NCBI GenBank assembly: GCA_023400335.1
Contig: JAEXFF010000171.1
Location: forward strand, 1 to 14,714
Source of the DNA: Bacteroidota bacterium
GTDB lineage: Bacteria; Bacteroidota; Bacteroidia; Bacteroidales; Marinifilaceae
Direction: 5' to 3'
DNA length: 14,714 nucleotides
Positions 1 through 8,458 of the stretch are shown here, one piece after another. Made by a program: the position numbers and the translations under genes. The notes beneath the pieces are model-generated. The model did no database searches. It had not been told where the DNA came from and worked only from the letters and a program-made list of their open reading frames with translations. Within the stretch, counting starts at the first letter, position 1. Each line of letters opens with the position of its first letter.

Positions 1-266
1 CTTTCGGGCAATTCGACTCCGAAGGTATTTCCGGTTTTAGGTTCCGGCATTGCCAAATGTAGCCGGTTTGCCACCCAGGGAATACTCATTCCCTGAACAA
101 TCAGAGAAAGTATGGTAATAAAAAATACAACATTGAATATCAGGTCGGCATGCGGAACTCCTGCAATCTGGGGATAAGTGGCAAAAATAATGGGAACAGC
201 TCCCCTCAAACCTACCCAGGAAACAAAAATCCGTCCTTTTATCGGTAATTTCCGGAAAGGTAAAAG
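1..266 (-). pseudogene. Continuation of the K+/H+ antiporter beyond the in-frame TGA (runs off the window)
   Basis: The same minus-strand frame stays open from the TGA at 267-269 to the window edge, 88 further codons. It reads LLPFRKLPIKGRIFVSWVGL, then RGAVPIIFATYPQIAGVP, then a hydrophobic helix around FNVVFFITILSLIVQGMSIP. The segment WVGLRGAVPIIFATYP is a hallmark of the last part of the NhaP/CPA1 membrane domain, so this is genuine antiporter sequence and not a chance frame. The end of the window (PEPKTGNTFGVELPE) looks like the beginning of the cytoplasmic regulatory tail. No frameshift is needed, because a single changed base in the stop codon would restore one gene. I call it part of a broken gene, while noting that a sequencing error would look the same. 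Confidence 0.75.
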
Positions 267-1250
267 TCAGAGGAAGACACTGACGGGACGGGCTATCAGG
301 ATCAGGAATACTCCTACCAGCAACCCCAGACTTGCTACTTCGAGTAATTCATGAGGATTTACCAGCAGTCCAAGGGTAAGGAACATAATGATCTGACATA
401 ACCAGGCAAAACCATCGAAGAATGAAGTAACACTTTTTTTGTGAATAAAAGGACGGTTTCCTACAATAACTCCTGCAATATAGACTGCCAGATAGCCGTT
501 TCCCCGGAGTAAATTGGTAAACGAGAAAACGAAAAAAACCAAAGCAAGCAGTAAGACAGGATAAAGGGACTCGTATTGAATATTGATTTTATTCAGGGTC
601 AGAACGGCTAGACGTCCCAGAAAATAACCGCAAAGGGCTCCCATACCCAGTTGAATAATAAGCTCTAATGCCAGAGAACCGATACTCATATTCTCTGCCT
701 GTACCATTTGGATAAAAAGGATTGTTAGTAAATAAGCCATCGGGTCGTTACTTCCGCTTTCCAATTCCAGCATCGGACGCAGGTTATGTTTCAAATGCAG
801 ATTTTTAGAGCGGAGGATGGAAAAAACGGAGGCAGAATCGGTAGAAGACATTACGGAAGCCAACAAAAGGGCTTCTACCAGCGTGAGCGCTATATGTTGT
901 CCGGTTATTCCGGAAATCCAGTACACAAATCCACCTGTTACTAAAGCGGTCATAAAAACTCCCGCTGTAGCTAATACGACACCTTCTCCTAATACAGGCC
1001 GGATTTCTGTCATTTTAGTATCCATTCCACCGGAAAACAAAATAATACTCAGGGCGATCATACCAATAAATTGAGCTTGTTGCGGGCTATTGAACTGTAT
1101 ACCTAAACCATCGCTTCCGAATAACATTCCAACCAGGAGAAACAACAACAAAGCAGGTACTCCAAACCGATAGCCGGTTTTTCCAACGATAAGACTGACA
1201 AATAAAAGAATAGAACCAATAAGTAGAATATTTTCTGTAGTAAAGAACAT
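267..1250 (-). CDS. K+/H+ antiporter, CPA1 NhaP2-type, membrane part, ended by an in-frame TGA
   Basis: This 327-residue reading frame encodes most of the membrane domain of a monovalent cation/proton antiporter of the inner membrane. The NhaP-type signatures are visible: TDSASVFSILR near residues 137-147 and LESGSNDPMAY near 163-172. N168 and D169 form the ion-binding ND pair, and D138 lies in the preceding helix. The start MFFTTENILL is followed directly by a hydrophobic helix, so it fits a normal N-terminus. The frame stops at TGA 267-269, right after ARPVSVFL. The family normally continues through more helices and a cytoplasmic regulatory tail, and that sequence does continue in the same frame beyond the stop (separate entry). 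A product ending here would lack the last helices and is unlikely to transport. The cause could be a real nonsense mutation, a base error or recoding. Family assignment is secure; function of this allele is doubtful. Confidence 0.85.
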   Translation of the reverse strand: MFFTTENILLIGSILLFVSLIVGKTGYRFGVPALLLFLLVGMLFGSDGLGIQFNSPQQAQFIGMIALSIILFSGGMDTKMTEIRPVLGEGVVLATAGVFMTALVTGGFVYWISGITGQHIALTLVEALLLASVMSSTDSASVFSILRSKNLHLKHNLRPMLELESGSNDPMAYLLTILFIQMVQAENMSIGSLALELIIQLGMGALCGYFLGRLAVLTLNKINIQYESLYPVLLLALVFFVFSFTNLLRGNGYLAVYIAGVIVGNRPFIHKKSVTSFFDGFAWLCQIIMFLTLGLLVNPHELLEVASLGLLVGVFLILIARPVSVFL

Positions 1251-1308
1251 AAATTATACTTTTAGTCGGTTGAAAAAGTAATTTTAATGGGCATTATCGA
1301 ATACCTAG

Positions 1309-1316
1309 CAAAATTA
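1309..1316 (-). promoter_or_regulatory. Possible -7 box for the antiporter gene
   Basis: Read on the minus strand this is TAATTTTG, an exact match to the Bacteroidota -7 consensus TAnnTTTG, about 60 nt upstream of the antiporter start. I see no good TTTG-type -33 box at the right distance in this AT-rich 130-bp gap, so the call is weak. The rest of the gap (1251-1380) holds nothing else I can support. Confidence 0.35.
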
Positions 1317-1380
1317 AATATAATTTGTGAATAAATTTTGCGGAAATAGAACCGCCCATTTGAAAATATGTTAAATTTTA

Positions 1381-2271
1381 TCATTTTATCTGATTCGGGG
1401 AATGTTCGGCCAGATATACCCCGGAAAGTATAAGTATTGCACCCAGGATGGCGTAAGCGGTGATTGTTTCATCCAGCACCAGCCAGGAGACAACCATCGT
1501 AACAATACTGATAAAATAAATGTAATTATTCGTACGTACGGCTCCTAAATTTTTAATGATGATATTCCAGATGTAGAAACAGAGGGAAGAGGCAATTATA
1601 CTCAGGAAAAGCAGGTTGAACAGGACTTCTTTCCGGAGCAGGACAGAAAAATCCCGGGGGAAAGGTTCGTAACAAAACCAGGGTAAAAGGGTGAGGATAC
1701 TGTAAAAGAAGACCCGCCGGGTTGTAAATAAGACAGGGTATTTATGACTGATTTTTTTTATAAGGATAGAGTATACTGCCCACGACAGGGCCGAGAAAAA
1801 TGATAACAGATCTCCGGCCGGATTCAGTTGAAGAATAAAATTACCATTGAAAACAATCAGGAAAACACCTCCCAGGGCAATGAGGGATCCTGTCAGCGTA
1901 TTTCGTTTTAAAGGTTCATTCTTCAAAGTGAAATTTGCTATAAAAGCCGTAAGTAAGGGAGCTGTAGTGACGATCAAAGCGACGTTGGAGGTGTTGGTCA
2001 TTCCGACAGCTGTATTTTCTGTAAGGAAATATACCGTCCCCCCGAAAAATCCGGCAGCAAAAAATATCCCTTCGTCTTTTATATTCTTTACTCGGGGTAA
2101 ATGAGGATAAAACAACCAGAGTACAGCATAAGCGATTACAAAGCGGTAAAGCATAATGCCTGCCGGACTCAGGCCGTTTAAAATTAAGATTTTAGTGGAA
2201 ATCAGTGTAATCCCCCAGATAATAATGGTAAAGGCGGCTAATAGGTGGAAAAGTGTGTTTTTATTACCCAT
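1381..2271 (-). CDS. EamA-family (DMT superfamily) transporter
   Basis: A 296-residue inner-membrane protein made almost entirely of hydrophobic segments, consistent with the ten-helix, two-EamA-repeat architecture. The first repeat spans roughly residues 8-140 and the second roughly 150-288. Typical features are the opening AFTIIIWGITLISTKILI, the end of repeat one (GSLIALGGVFLIVFNG) and the second-repeat start (GDLLSFFSALSWAVYSILIKK). Length is normal for the family. Members export or exchange metabolites such as amino acids, nucleosides or drugs, and the substrate cannot be read from this sequence. It lies upstream of the antiporter on the same strand but 130 bp away, so cotranscription is uncertain. 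A possible -7 box lies just upstream at 2294-2301. Family is confident, substrate unknown. Confidence 0.9.
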   Translation of the reverse strand: MGNKNTLFHLLAAFTIIIWGITLISTKILILNGLSPAGIMLYRFVIAYAVLWLFYPHLPRVKNIKDEGIFFAAGFFGGTVYFLTENTAVGMTNTSNVALIVTTAPLLTAFIANFTLKNEPLKRNTLTGSLIALGGVFLIVFNGNFILQLNPAGDLLSFFSALSWAVYSILIKKISHKYPVLFTTRRVFFYSILTLLPWFCYEPFPRDFSVLLRKEVLFNLLFLSIIASSLCFYIWNIIIKNLGAVRTNNYIYFISIVTMVVSWLVLDETITAYAILGAILILSGVYLAEHSPNQIK

Positions 2272-2293
2272 GTCCAGATTTTTTATCGAAGGT

Positions 2294-2301
2294 CAAAGAT
2301 A
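2294..2301 (-). promoter_or_regulatory. Possible -7 box for the first EamA gene
   Basis: On the minus strand this reads TATCTTTG, an exact TAnnTTTG match, placed so that transcription would begin roughly 15 nt before the EamA start at 2271. No clear -33 TTTG box is seen at 19-21 nt further upstream. Confidence 0.45.
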
Positions 2302-2560
2302 GGAATTTCATGCCTCTGTTTATAAAAAAAGGAAAAGTAAATTCGGAAAACCAAATAAGTGAAAAGGAGAAAGGGAATGCAGAAGAAAAAGAAGACAAAT
2401 GGGTAGAGAATATTTGTTGAAAAAAAGATGTCGGATGAGGGAAAATGTAAGTACAGAAAGAAAAATGATTTTTTCATTTTAAACTAAAATCAGATTTATT
2501 TCTAAAAAAAATGATTTTGGATTAAATTTTTTCAATAATTATTAGAATTATAAACATAAA
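2302..2560. other. Purine-biased, AT-rich intergenic region
   Basis: This is the middle of a 383-bp gap between the divergent EamA and RND adaptor genes. From about 2321 to 2470 the plus strand is strongly biased to A and G. The minus strand therefore contains an open frame (2283-2477) for a very phenylalanine-rich 64-residue peptide, which I attribute to base composition and not to a gene. The octamer AATGATTT occurs at 2464-2471 and 2510-2517, and its inverse AAATCATT at 2558-2565, approaching the RND promoter. These could be operator half-sites, but AT-rich sequence produces such repeats easily. No regulator gene lies next to the pump. Confidence 0.4.
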
Positions 2561-2566
2561 TCATTG

Positions 2567-2574
2567 TAGTTTTG
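2567..2574 (+). promoter_or_regulatory. Likely -7 box of the RND efflux operon
   Basis: TAGTTTTG matches the Bacteroidota -7 consensus TAnnTTTG exactly. A weak TTAG lies 21 nt upstream where TTTG would be expected. Transcription would start near 2580, giving a leader of about 75 nt before the adaptor ATG. The sequence TTTTGCAT is repeated with an 11-bp period (2570-2577 and 2581-2588), overlapping the -7 box and the predicted start. Confidence 0.5.
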
Positions 2575-2586
2575 CATGAATTTTGC

Positions 2587-2600
2587 ATAGGTTCGCCTAT
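2587..2600 (+). other. Small hairpin with UUCG loop in the RND operon leader
   Basis: ATAGG, TTCG, CCTAT forms a perfect 5-bp stem with a UUCG tetraloop. If the -7 box at 2567-2574 is used, the hairpin sits within about 10 nt of the mRNA 5' end, where it could protect the transcript. There is no U-tract directly after it, so it is not a terminator. The short stem makes chance occurrence possible. Confidence 0.35.
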
Positions 2601-2654
2601 AAATTTTGAACTTTTTTTAAAATTTAAACTTCCGGATATCTCAATTAAAATAAT

Positions 2655-3845
2655 ATGAAAATTCAAAAACTAATGATGATGCAGTTTCACAAGTTGTTTA
2701 TTGTTGCATTAGGTGTGACGCTTTTTGCTTGTAGTTCAAAACAGCAAACAGGTCAGGGAGGGGCAGCGGAATATGCTGTCATTACTTTGGACCCTCAATC
2801 TGTCGTTTTGAGTACTTCTTATCCCGCAACGATACGGGGAAGGCAGGATGTAGAAATTCGTCCCAATGTGAGTGGTTTTATTACTAAATTATGTGTGGAT
2901 GAAGGGGCTACCGTTCGTAAAGGACAGGCTTTATTTATGATTGATCCTGTGCAATATGAGGAGGCTGTGAATGTTGCCCGGGCGGCTGTGAATGTTGCCA
3001 AATCAAATGTGGCGACGGCTCAGCTGACTGCTGACAATAAACGGGAATTGGCAAAAAAGAATATTATCAGTCAGTACGACTTACAAATGGCTGAAAATAC
3101 GTTGGCTTCTCAGAAGGCTGCTTTGGCGCAGGCGGAGGCCCAGTTGGTAAATGCTGAGAAAAATCTTTCTTATACAAAAGTTGAAAGTCCTTCGGACGGA
3201 GTGGTCGGGACTATCCCTTTCCGGGTGGGGGCATTGGTAGGGCCTACTATTGCAACTCCCCTGACTACTGTTTCAGATATTTCGGAAATGTATGTTTATT
3301 TTTCTATGACGGAGAAACAACTTCTGGATTTGATTCGGCAGGACGGTTCTTCTAAGGAAATATTGCAAAAATTGCCTGAGGTTGAGCTGGTACTGGCAGA
3401 TGGTTCGCTTTATCCGGAGAAGGGAAAGATTGAAACAATCAGCGGGGTTATCGACCAGACTACCGGAGCTGTAAGTGTGAGGGCAGCTTTTCATAATCCC
3501 CGCTATCTGTTAAGGAGCGGGGGAACAGGGGCAATACGGATGCCTTCTGTAATAAATGACGCTCTTTTAATCCCTCAAAAAGCTTCTTATGAATTGCAGG
3601 ATAAGAAATTTGTATATGTATTGCAAGCTGATTCTACCATAAAGAATACAGAAATACAAATATTTAATTTGGATGACGGGAAGAATTATGTCGTTACTTC
3701 CGGTTTACATCCCGGTGACCGCGTTGTGGTTGAAGGGGTAAGTTCTTTGAGAGACGGAACCCGGATCAGGCCGATTACCCCGCAGGAATCGGCAGCTAAA
3801 ATCAGCTCAATGACTCAAACAAAAGGGGAGGCTGATAAAAAATAA
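2655..3845 (+). CDS. RND efflux periplasmic adaptor lipoprotein (AcrA/MexA type)
   Basis: This 396-residue membrane-fusion protein links the inner-membrane RND pump to the outer-membrane channel. The N-terminus carries a lipoprotein signal with lipobox LFAC, putting the acylated cysteine at residue 26 and anchoring the protein in the periplasm. After a beta segment (TIRGRQDVEIRPNVSGFI) comes the first half of the lipoyl/barrel-sandwich domain. A charged, alanine-rich helical hairpin spans about residues 105-170, and the second lipoyl half follows near YTKVESPSDGVVGTI. The beta-barrel and membrane-proximal domains complete the protein. Length is typical. Methionines at residues 7-9 are alternative starts that would still leave a usable signal peptide. 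It is the first gene of the adaptor-pump-channel cluster, 23 bp before the pump. Confidence 0.95.
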   Translation: MKIQKLMMMQFHKLFIVALGVTLFACSSKQQTGQGGAAEYAVITLDPQSVVLSTSYPATIRGRQDVEIRPNVSGFITKLCVDEGATVRKGQALFMIDPVQYEEAVNVARAAVNVAKSNVATAQLTADNKRELAKKNIISQYDLQMAENTLASQKAALAQAEAQLVNAEKNLSYTKVESPSDGVVGTIPFRVGALVGPTIATPLTTVSDISEMYVYFSMTEKQLLDLIRQDGSSKEILQKLPEVELVLADGSLYPEKGKIETISGVIDQTTGAVSVRAAFHNPRYLLRSGGTGAIRMPSVINDALLIPQKASYELQDKKFVYVLQADSTIKNTEIQIFNLDDGKNYVVTSGLHPGDRVVVEGVSSLRDGTRIRPITPQESAAKISSMTQTKGEADKK

Positions 3846-3868
3846 TTCGTGTTAAAAAGAAAAGAAAA

Positions 3869-6800
3869 ATGAAATTAGATAAATTTATAAACCGTCCGGT
3901 ACTTTCGACGGTTATTTCTATTCTAATCGTTATTTTGGGCTTATTGGGTTTAGTGTCTTTGCCCGTATCCCAATATCCGGATATAGCTCCTCCGACCATA
4001 CGTGTGAATACCACTTATACGGGAGCAAATGCTCAGACGGTTCTGAACAGTGTGATCGCACCCCTGGAAGAACAAATCAACGGTGTAGAGGATATGATGT
4101 ATATGACTTCTACGGCAACGAATACCGGAGATGCCTCCATAGAAGTGTATTTTAAACAGGGTACGGACCCTGATATGGCAGCCGTAAATGTGCAGAACCG
4201 CGTGGCAAAGGCTCAGGGATATCTTCCTTCAGAGGTGACGCAGGTAGGAGTAATTACCCAGAAACGGCAGACAAGTATGCTGATGGGTTTTTCTTTTTAT
4301 AGTTCCGATGATAAATATGATGTTAATTTCCTGGAAAATTACCTGAACATTAATACCGTTCCGGAGATTAAGCGTATTCCGGGGGTAGGGGATGTAATGG
4401 TTTTTGGAACGGATTATTCCATGCGTATCTGGTTAAAACCGGATGTGATGGCTCAGTATAAGCTGATGCCGGGAGATGTGACGGTTGCTTTAGCAGAGCA
4501 GAATATCGAAGCTGCTCCGGGGCAATTCGGAGAAAGGGGTGACCAGTCGTTTCAGTATATTATGCGGTATAAAGGCCGTCTGCAAACGGTAGAGGAATTT
4601 GAGAATATTGTAATCCGGGCGACGGCTGATGGTGAAATTTTACGGTTAAAAGATGTAGCCGATATAGAGTTGGGACGATTAACCTACGGATTTGACAATA
4701 AAGTAAACGGGCATGCGGGAGTAACGGCTATTATATTCCAGACGGCAGGTTCGAATGCAACTGAAATTATCAGTGATATTAGTGATTATTTGAATAAAAT
4801 TGAAAAGGATTTACCTTCTGGTGTTAAAATTGCCACCCTTATCAATGCCAATGATTTTTTATTTGCATCTATACACGAAGTGCTGAAGACCTTAATAGAG
4901 GCATTTATCCTGGTATTTTTGGTTGTATATATATTTTTGCAGGATTTCCGTTCAACTTTGATTCCGGCAATAGCTATTCCTGTCGCTTTGATCGGTACGT
5001 TTTTCGGTTTGTATCTGATTGGGTTTAGTGTCAATTTGCTGACATTGTGTGCTATGGTTTTGGCTATTGCCATTGTGGTGGACGATGCCATTGTGGTCGT
5101 GGAAGGGGTACATGCTAAGTTGGATCAGGGATATAAGTCGGCTCGTTTAGCTTCTATCGATGCGATGAGTGAATTGGGAGGTGCCATTGTGTCTATCACT
5201 CTGGTGATGATGGCTGTTTTTATTCCGGTAAGTTTTATGGGAGGAACTTCTGGTACATTTTACCGTCAGTTCGGTTTGACAATGGCAATTGCTATCGGAT
5301 TGTCTGCTGTTAATGCTTTGACTTTAAGTCCGGCCTTGTGTGCCATTTTCCTGAAGCCGCATCATCAGAAAGGAGAGAAGAAGAAAAAAACGTCCTGGAT
5401 TGAGCGTTTTCATATCGCTTTTAACGTTGCCTACGATAGGTTGTTAAAGAAATACGAGAAGAGTATTTTGTTTTTTATACACCGGAAAATATTGGCTTTT
5501 GGCATTGTGGTCGCAACGGTCATTTTATTGGTTCTTTTAATGAATATTACGCCTACGGGACTGGTACCGAACGAAGATACCGGAACTTTATTCGTTGTGG
5601 TGGATATGGCTCCCGGGACTTCGCAAGAGAGAACCCAGTACGTGATGCAGCAGGTGGACAGTTTGGTGGCAGCGAATCCGGCTGTGGCAAACCGGACCCA
5701 GGTAACGGGGTACAGTTTTCTGGCCGGACAGGGTAATTCCTACGGAACCATTATTGTGAAACTGAAAGATTGGTCGGAGCGGAAGAAAGGACAGGATCTG
5801 AATACGATTATCGGTTCCCTTTACATGCAGGCTAAAACGGCTATCAAGGATGCCCGGGTATTGTTATTCGCGCCCCCGATGATTCCCGGATATAGTGTTA
5901 CGAATGGTTATGAATTGAACCTGCAGGATAAAACAGGAGGGGATCTGGATAAATTCTACGAAGTGGCACAAAACTTTTTAGCGAAGTTGAGGGAAAGGCC
6001 GGAAATAGCTACTGCTCAGACATCTTTCAATCCGACGTTCCCGCAATACATGATAGAAATTGATGCCGCGAAATGTAAACAGGCAGGCATCAGTCCGAAT
6101 GATATATTGACGACTTTGCAAGGCTATTATGGCGGTATTTATGCTTCTAACTTTAACCGTTTTGGAAAGCTTTATCGGGTAATGATACAGGCTGATCCGA
6201 AATATCGGATTAGTCCGGAATCCTTACAGGGAATAAAAGTGAGAAATGGGAATGAAATGGCTCCTATCACTCAGTTTATGACGTTGAAAAAAGTATATGG
6301 CCCGGATAATATCAAGCGTTTTAATATGTTTACTTCTATGAGTGTAAACGGTTCTACAGCGGATAGTTATAGCTCAGGGCAGGCGATTAAAGCCATAGAA
6401 GAAGTCGCTGCAGCAGAACTGCCTACCGGATACGGCTACGAATTTTCAGGTATGACCCGCGAAGAGCAGGGGAGCAGCGGCGGTACGACAGCTATGATTT
6501 TTGCTCTTTGTCTGGTGTTTGTATACCTCTTACTGAGTGCCCAGTATGAAAGTTACCTGTTGCCTTTGGTCGTAATTCTTTCCGTGCCTTCAGGTTTGAT
6601 GGGAAGTTTTATTTTTGCACAGATGATGGGTGTCGAGAATAATATTTATATGCAGATTGCTTTGATTATGTTGATCGGTTTGTTGGCGAAGAATGCCATT
6701 TTGATTACAGAATTTGCATTGGACAGGAGAAAGACCGGCATGAGTATCAAAGATGCTGCCATATCCGGCGCGTCTGCCCGTTTGCGTCCTATTTTGATGA

Positions 6801-7045
6801 CCTCTTTTGCTATGATTATCGGTTTACTTCCTTTGATGTTCGCCCATGGCGTTGGGGCCAACGGAAATAGTACCTTGGGTACGGGATCAATCGGAGGTAT
6901 GCTTATCGGTATGATTTGCCAGATATTTATTGTGCCTGCTTTGTTTGTTGCTTTTGAATACCTGCAAGAAAAATTCAAGCCAATGGAATGGCATGATACG
7001 GATAATACGGAAATAGAATCTGAGATTGAACAGTATACGAAATAA
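3869..7045 (+). CDS. RND multidrug efflux permease (AcrB/MexB type, HAE1)
   Basis: A 1058-residue inner-membrane proton-driven pump, full length for the hydrophobe/amphiphile efflux family. It opens with the family motif FINRPVLSTVISILIVILG (first helix). A large periplasmic porter loop, a helix block at about residues 340-500, a second periplasmic loop and a final helix block at about 872-1040 follow. The proton-relay residues are present: D405 and D406 in AIVVDDAIVVVEG (codons 5081-5086) and a lysine at residue 941 in LLAKNAILITEFA (codon 6689-6691), matching AcrB D407, D408 and K940. Other family signatures include SLPVSQYPDIAPPTI and ARLRPILMTS. It should be a working pump for drugs, bile salts or detergents, though the substrate range cannot be read from sequence. 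The outer-membrane channel gene starts 8 bp after its stop codon. Confidence 0.96.
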   Translation: MKLDKFINRPVLSTVISILIVILGLLGLVSLPVSQYPDIAPPTIRVNTTYTGANAQTVLNSVIAPLEEQINGVEDMMYMTSTATNTGDASIEVYFKQGTDPDMAAVNVQNRVAKAQGYLPSEVTQVGVITQKRQTSMLMGFSFYSSDDKYDVNFLENYLNINTVPEIKRIPGVGDVMVFGTDYSMRIWLKPDVMAQYKLMPGDVTVALAEQNIEAAPGQFGERGDQSFQYIMRYKGRLQTVEEFENIVIRATADGEILRLKDVADIELGRLTYGFDNKVNGHAGVTAIIFQTAGSNATEIISDISDYLNKIEKDLPSGVKIATLINANDFLFASIHEVLKTLIEAFILVFLVVYIFLQDFRSTLIPAIAIPVALIGTFFGLYLIGFSVNLLTLCAMVLAIAIVVDDAIVVVEGVHAKLDQGYKSARLASIDAMSELGGAIVSITLVMMAVFIPVSFMGGTSGTFYRQFGLTMAIAIGLSAVNALTLSPALCAIFLKPHHQKGEKKKKTSWIERFHIAFNVAYDRLLKKYEKSILFFIHRKILAFGIVVATVILLVLLMNITPTGLVPNEDTGTLFVVVDMAPGTSQERTQYVMQQVDSLVAANPAVANRTQVTGYSFLAGQGNSYGTIIVKLKDWSERKKGQDLNTIIGSLYMQAKTAIKDARVLLFAPPMIPGYSVTNGYELNLQDKTGGDLDKFYEVAQNFLAKLRERPEIATAQTSFNPTFPQYMIEIDAAKCKQAGISPNDILTTLQGYYGGIYASNFNRFGKLYRVMIQADPKYRISPESLQGIKVRNGNEMAPITQFMTLKKVYGPDNIKRFNMFTSMSVNGSTADSYSSGQAIKAIEEVAAAELPTGYGYEFSGMTREEQGSSGGTTAMIFALCLVFVYLLLSAQYESYLLPLVVILSVPSGLMGSFIFAQMMGVENNIYMQIALIMLIGLLAKNAILITEFALDRRKTGMSIKDAAISGASARLRPILMTSFAMIIGLLPLMFAHGVGANGNSTLGTGSIGGMLIGMICQIFIVPALFVAFEYLQEKFKPMEWHDTDNTEIESEIEQYTK

Positions 7046-7053
7046 TAAATAAA

Positions 7054-8436
7054 ATGAAGATAAAAATCATATTATATCCGCTGTGTATGGCATTGCTGTT
7101 GAGTAGTTGCCATATATATAAACAGTACAGCCGGCCGGAAGTAGATACGCAAGGATTATTCAGGGATCCCGTTTCTGCTACGGATACATTGGTTTCCGAT
7201 ACCTCGAATATGGCCAATCTTCCCTGGGAGCAAGTGTTTACCGATCCCGATCTGCAGGCTTTGATTCGGTTGGGGTTGGAAAGGAATATGGATTTACAGA
7301 CGGCTTTACTGAGGGTGAAAGAAGCGGAGGCCAGTTTGATGACTTCCCGTTTGTCTTATCTGCCTTCTTTGGCTTTGGCTCCGCAGGGAGGGGACAGCAG
7401 TTTTGATCATTCGCATGGATCCTGGAGCTGGTCGTTACCTGTAGCAGGTAGTTGGGAAATCGATCTTTTCGGTAAAATATTGAATACCAAAAGAGCTGCA
7501 AAGGCTGCTTTGCTACAGAGTGAAGCTTATCAGCAGGCTGTTCAGACTCAGGTCATCGCAGCTATAGCCAATTATTATTATCTGTTACTTATGCTGGATA
7601 AACAGCTGGCTATAACGGAAGAAACTTCTGTGCTGTGGAAGAAAAACGTGGAAACCATGAGAGCTATGAAAGAGGCTGCTATGGTGAATGAAGCTGGAGT
7701 AGTACAGAGTGAAGCCAATTATTATATGGTATTGGCTTCTATAGCTGATTTGAAAAATCAAATCCGGGAAACAGAAAATTCGTTGTCTTTGTTGTTAAGA
7801 CAAGCTCCTCAAAAGATTAAGAGGGGGCAAATGGATCATCAGCAATTACCTACGGTATTGCAGGCCGGAGTACCTATTCAGTTGCTGGCGAATCGGCCGG
7901 ATGTAAAAGCTGCGGAGATGGCATTGGCAGGGACCTATTACAATGCGAATGAGGCCCGGGCAGCTTTTTATCCCCAGATTACCCTCAGCGGGACGTATGG
8001 CTGGACCAACCAAGCCGGAAGTGTAATTTTGAATCCGGGAAAAATGATTGCTTCTGTGATCGGTTCCCTTACTCAGCCTCTTTTTTACCGGGGAGCTAAT
8101 ATTGCCCGTTTAAAAATTGCAAAGGCACAGCAGGAAGAGGCTTTATTGAGTTTTGAACAAGCTATACTGAATGCCGGAAGTGAGGTAAGCAATGCCTTGA
8201 ATCTTTTTCAAACGGCGGAGGATAAGATTGTACAGCGGGAAAAACAGATCGAATCTTTAAAGAAATCTGTGGAATATACTCAGGAATTGTTAACTTTAGG
8301 AACTTCTACTTATCTGGAAGTCCTGACGGCTCAACAATCTCTGTTAAGTGCCCAATTGTCCGGAATTTCCGATGAATTCCAGCGGATACAGGCGGTTGTC
8401 AACCTGTACCATGCATTGGGGGGAGGAGTAAAATAA
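7054..8436 (+). CDS. Outer-membrane efflux channel lipoprotein (NodT/OprM type)
   Basis: A 460-residue outer-membrane factor that completes the tripartite pump by forming the exit duct. It has a lipoprotein signal with lipobox LSSC (cysteine 19) followed by HIYKQYSRP, the tyrosine-arginine-proline start common in this family. Two repeated OEP domains follow, roughly residues 60-250 and 265-455. Family motifs include PWEQVFTDPDLQALI, SWEIDLFGK and LANRPDVKAAE, the usual signature between the two halves. Length is normal. It follows the pump by 8 bp and is followed by the LpxA gene after 22 bp, so all four are probably cotranscribed. Assignment is secure. Confidence 0.95.
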   Translation: MKIKIILYPLCMALLLSSCHIYKQYSRPEVDTQGLFRDPVSATDTLVSDTSNMANLPWEQVFTDPDLQALIRLGLERNMDLQTALLRVKEAEASLMTSRLSYLPSLALAPQGGDSSFDHSHGSWSWSLPVAGSWEIDLFGKILNTKRAAKAALLQSEAYQQAVQTQVIAAIANYYYLLLMLDKQLAITEETSVLWKKNVETMRAMKEAAMVNEAGVVQSEANYYMVLASIADLKNQIRETENSLSLLLRQAPQKIKRGQMDHQQLPTVLQAGVPIQLLANRPDVKAAEMALAGTYYNANEARAAFYPQITLSGTYGWTNQAGSVILNPGKMIASVIGSLTQPLFYRGANIARLKIAKAQQEEALLSFEQAILNAGSEVSNALNLFQTAEDKIVQREKQIESLKKSVEYTQELLTLGTSTYLEVLTAQQSLLSAQLSGISDEFQRIQAVVNLYHALGGGVK

Positions 8437-8458
8437 TTAAACTTTAATATCTGAAATT

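Noticed and set aside
1286..1360. AATGGGC/GCCCATT inverted repeat around the antiporter promoter
   Set aside because: Seven-base arms separated by 61 nt in a 130-bp gap are expected by chance about half the time.
2283..2477. Minus-strand open frame for a 64-residue, Phe-rich hydrophobic peptide
   Set aside because: It follows from the purine-rich plus strand, has runs of phenylalanine and no recognisable family features, and occupies the probable promoter region of the EamA gene.
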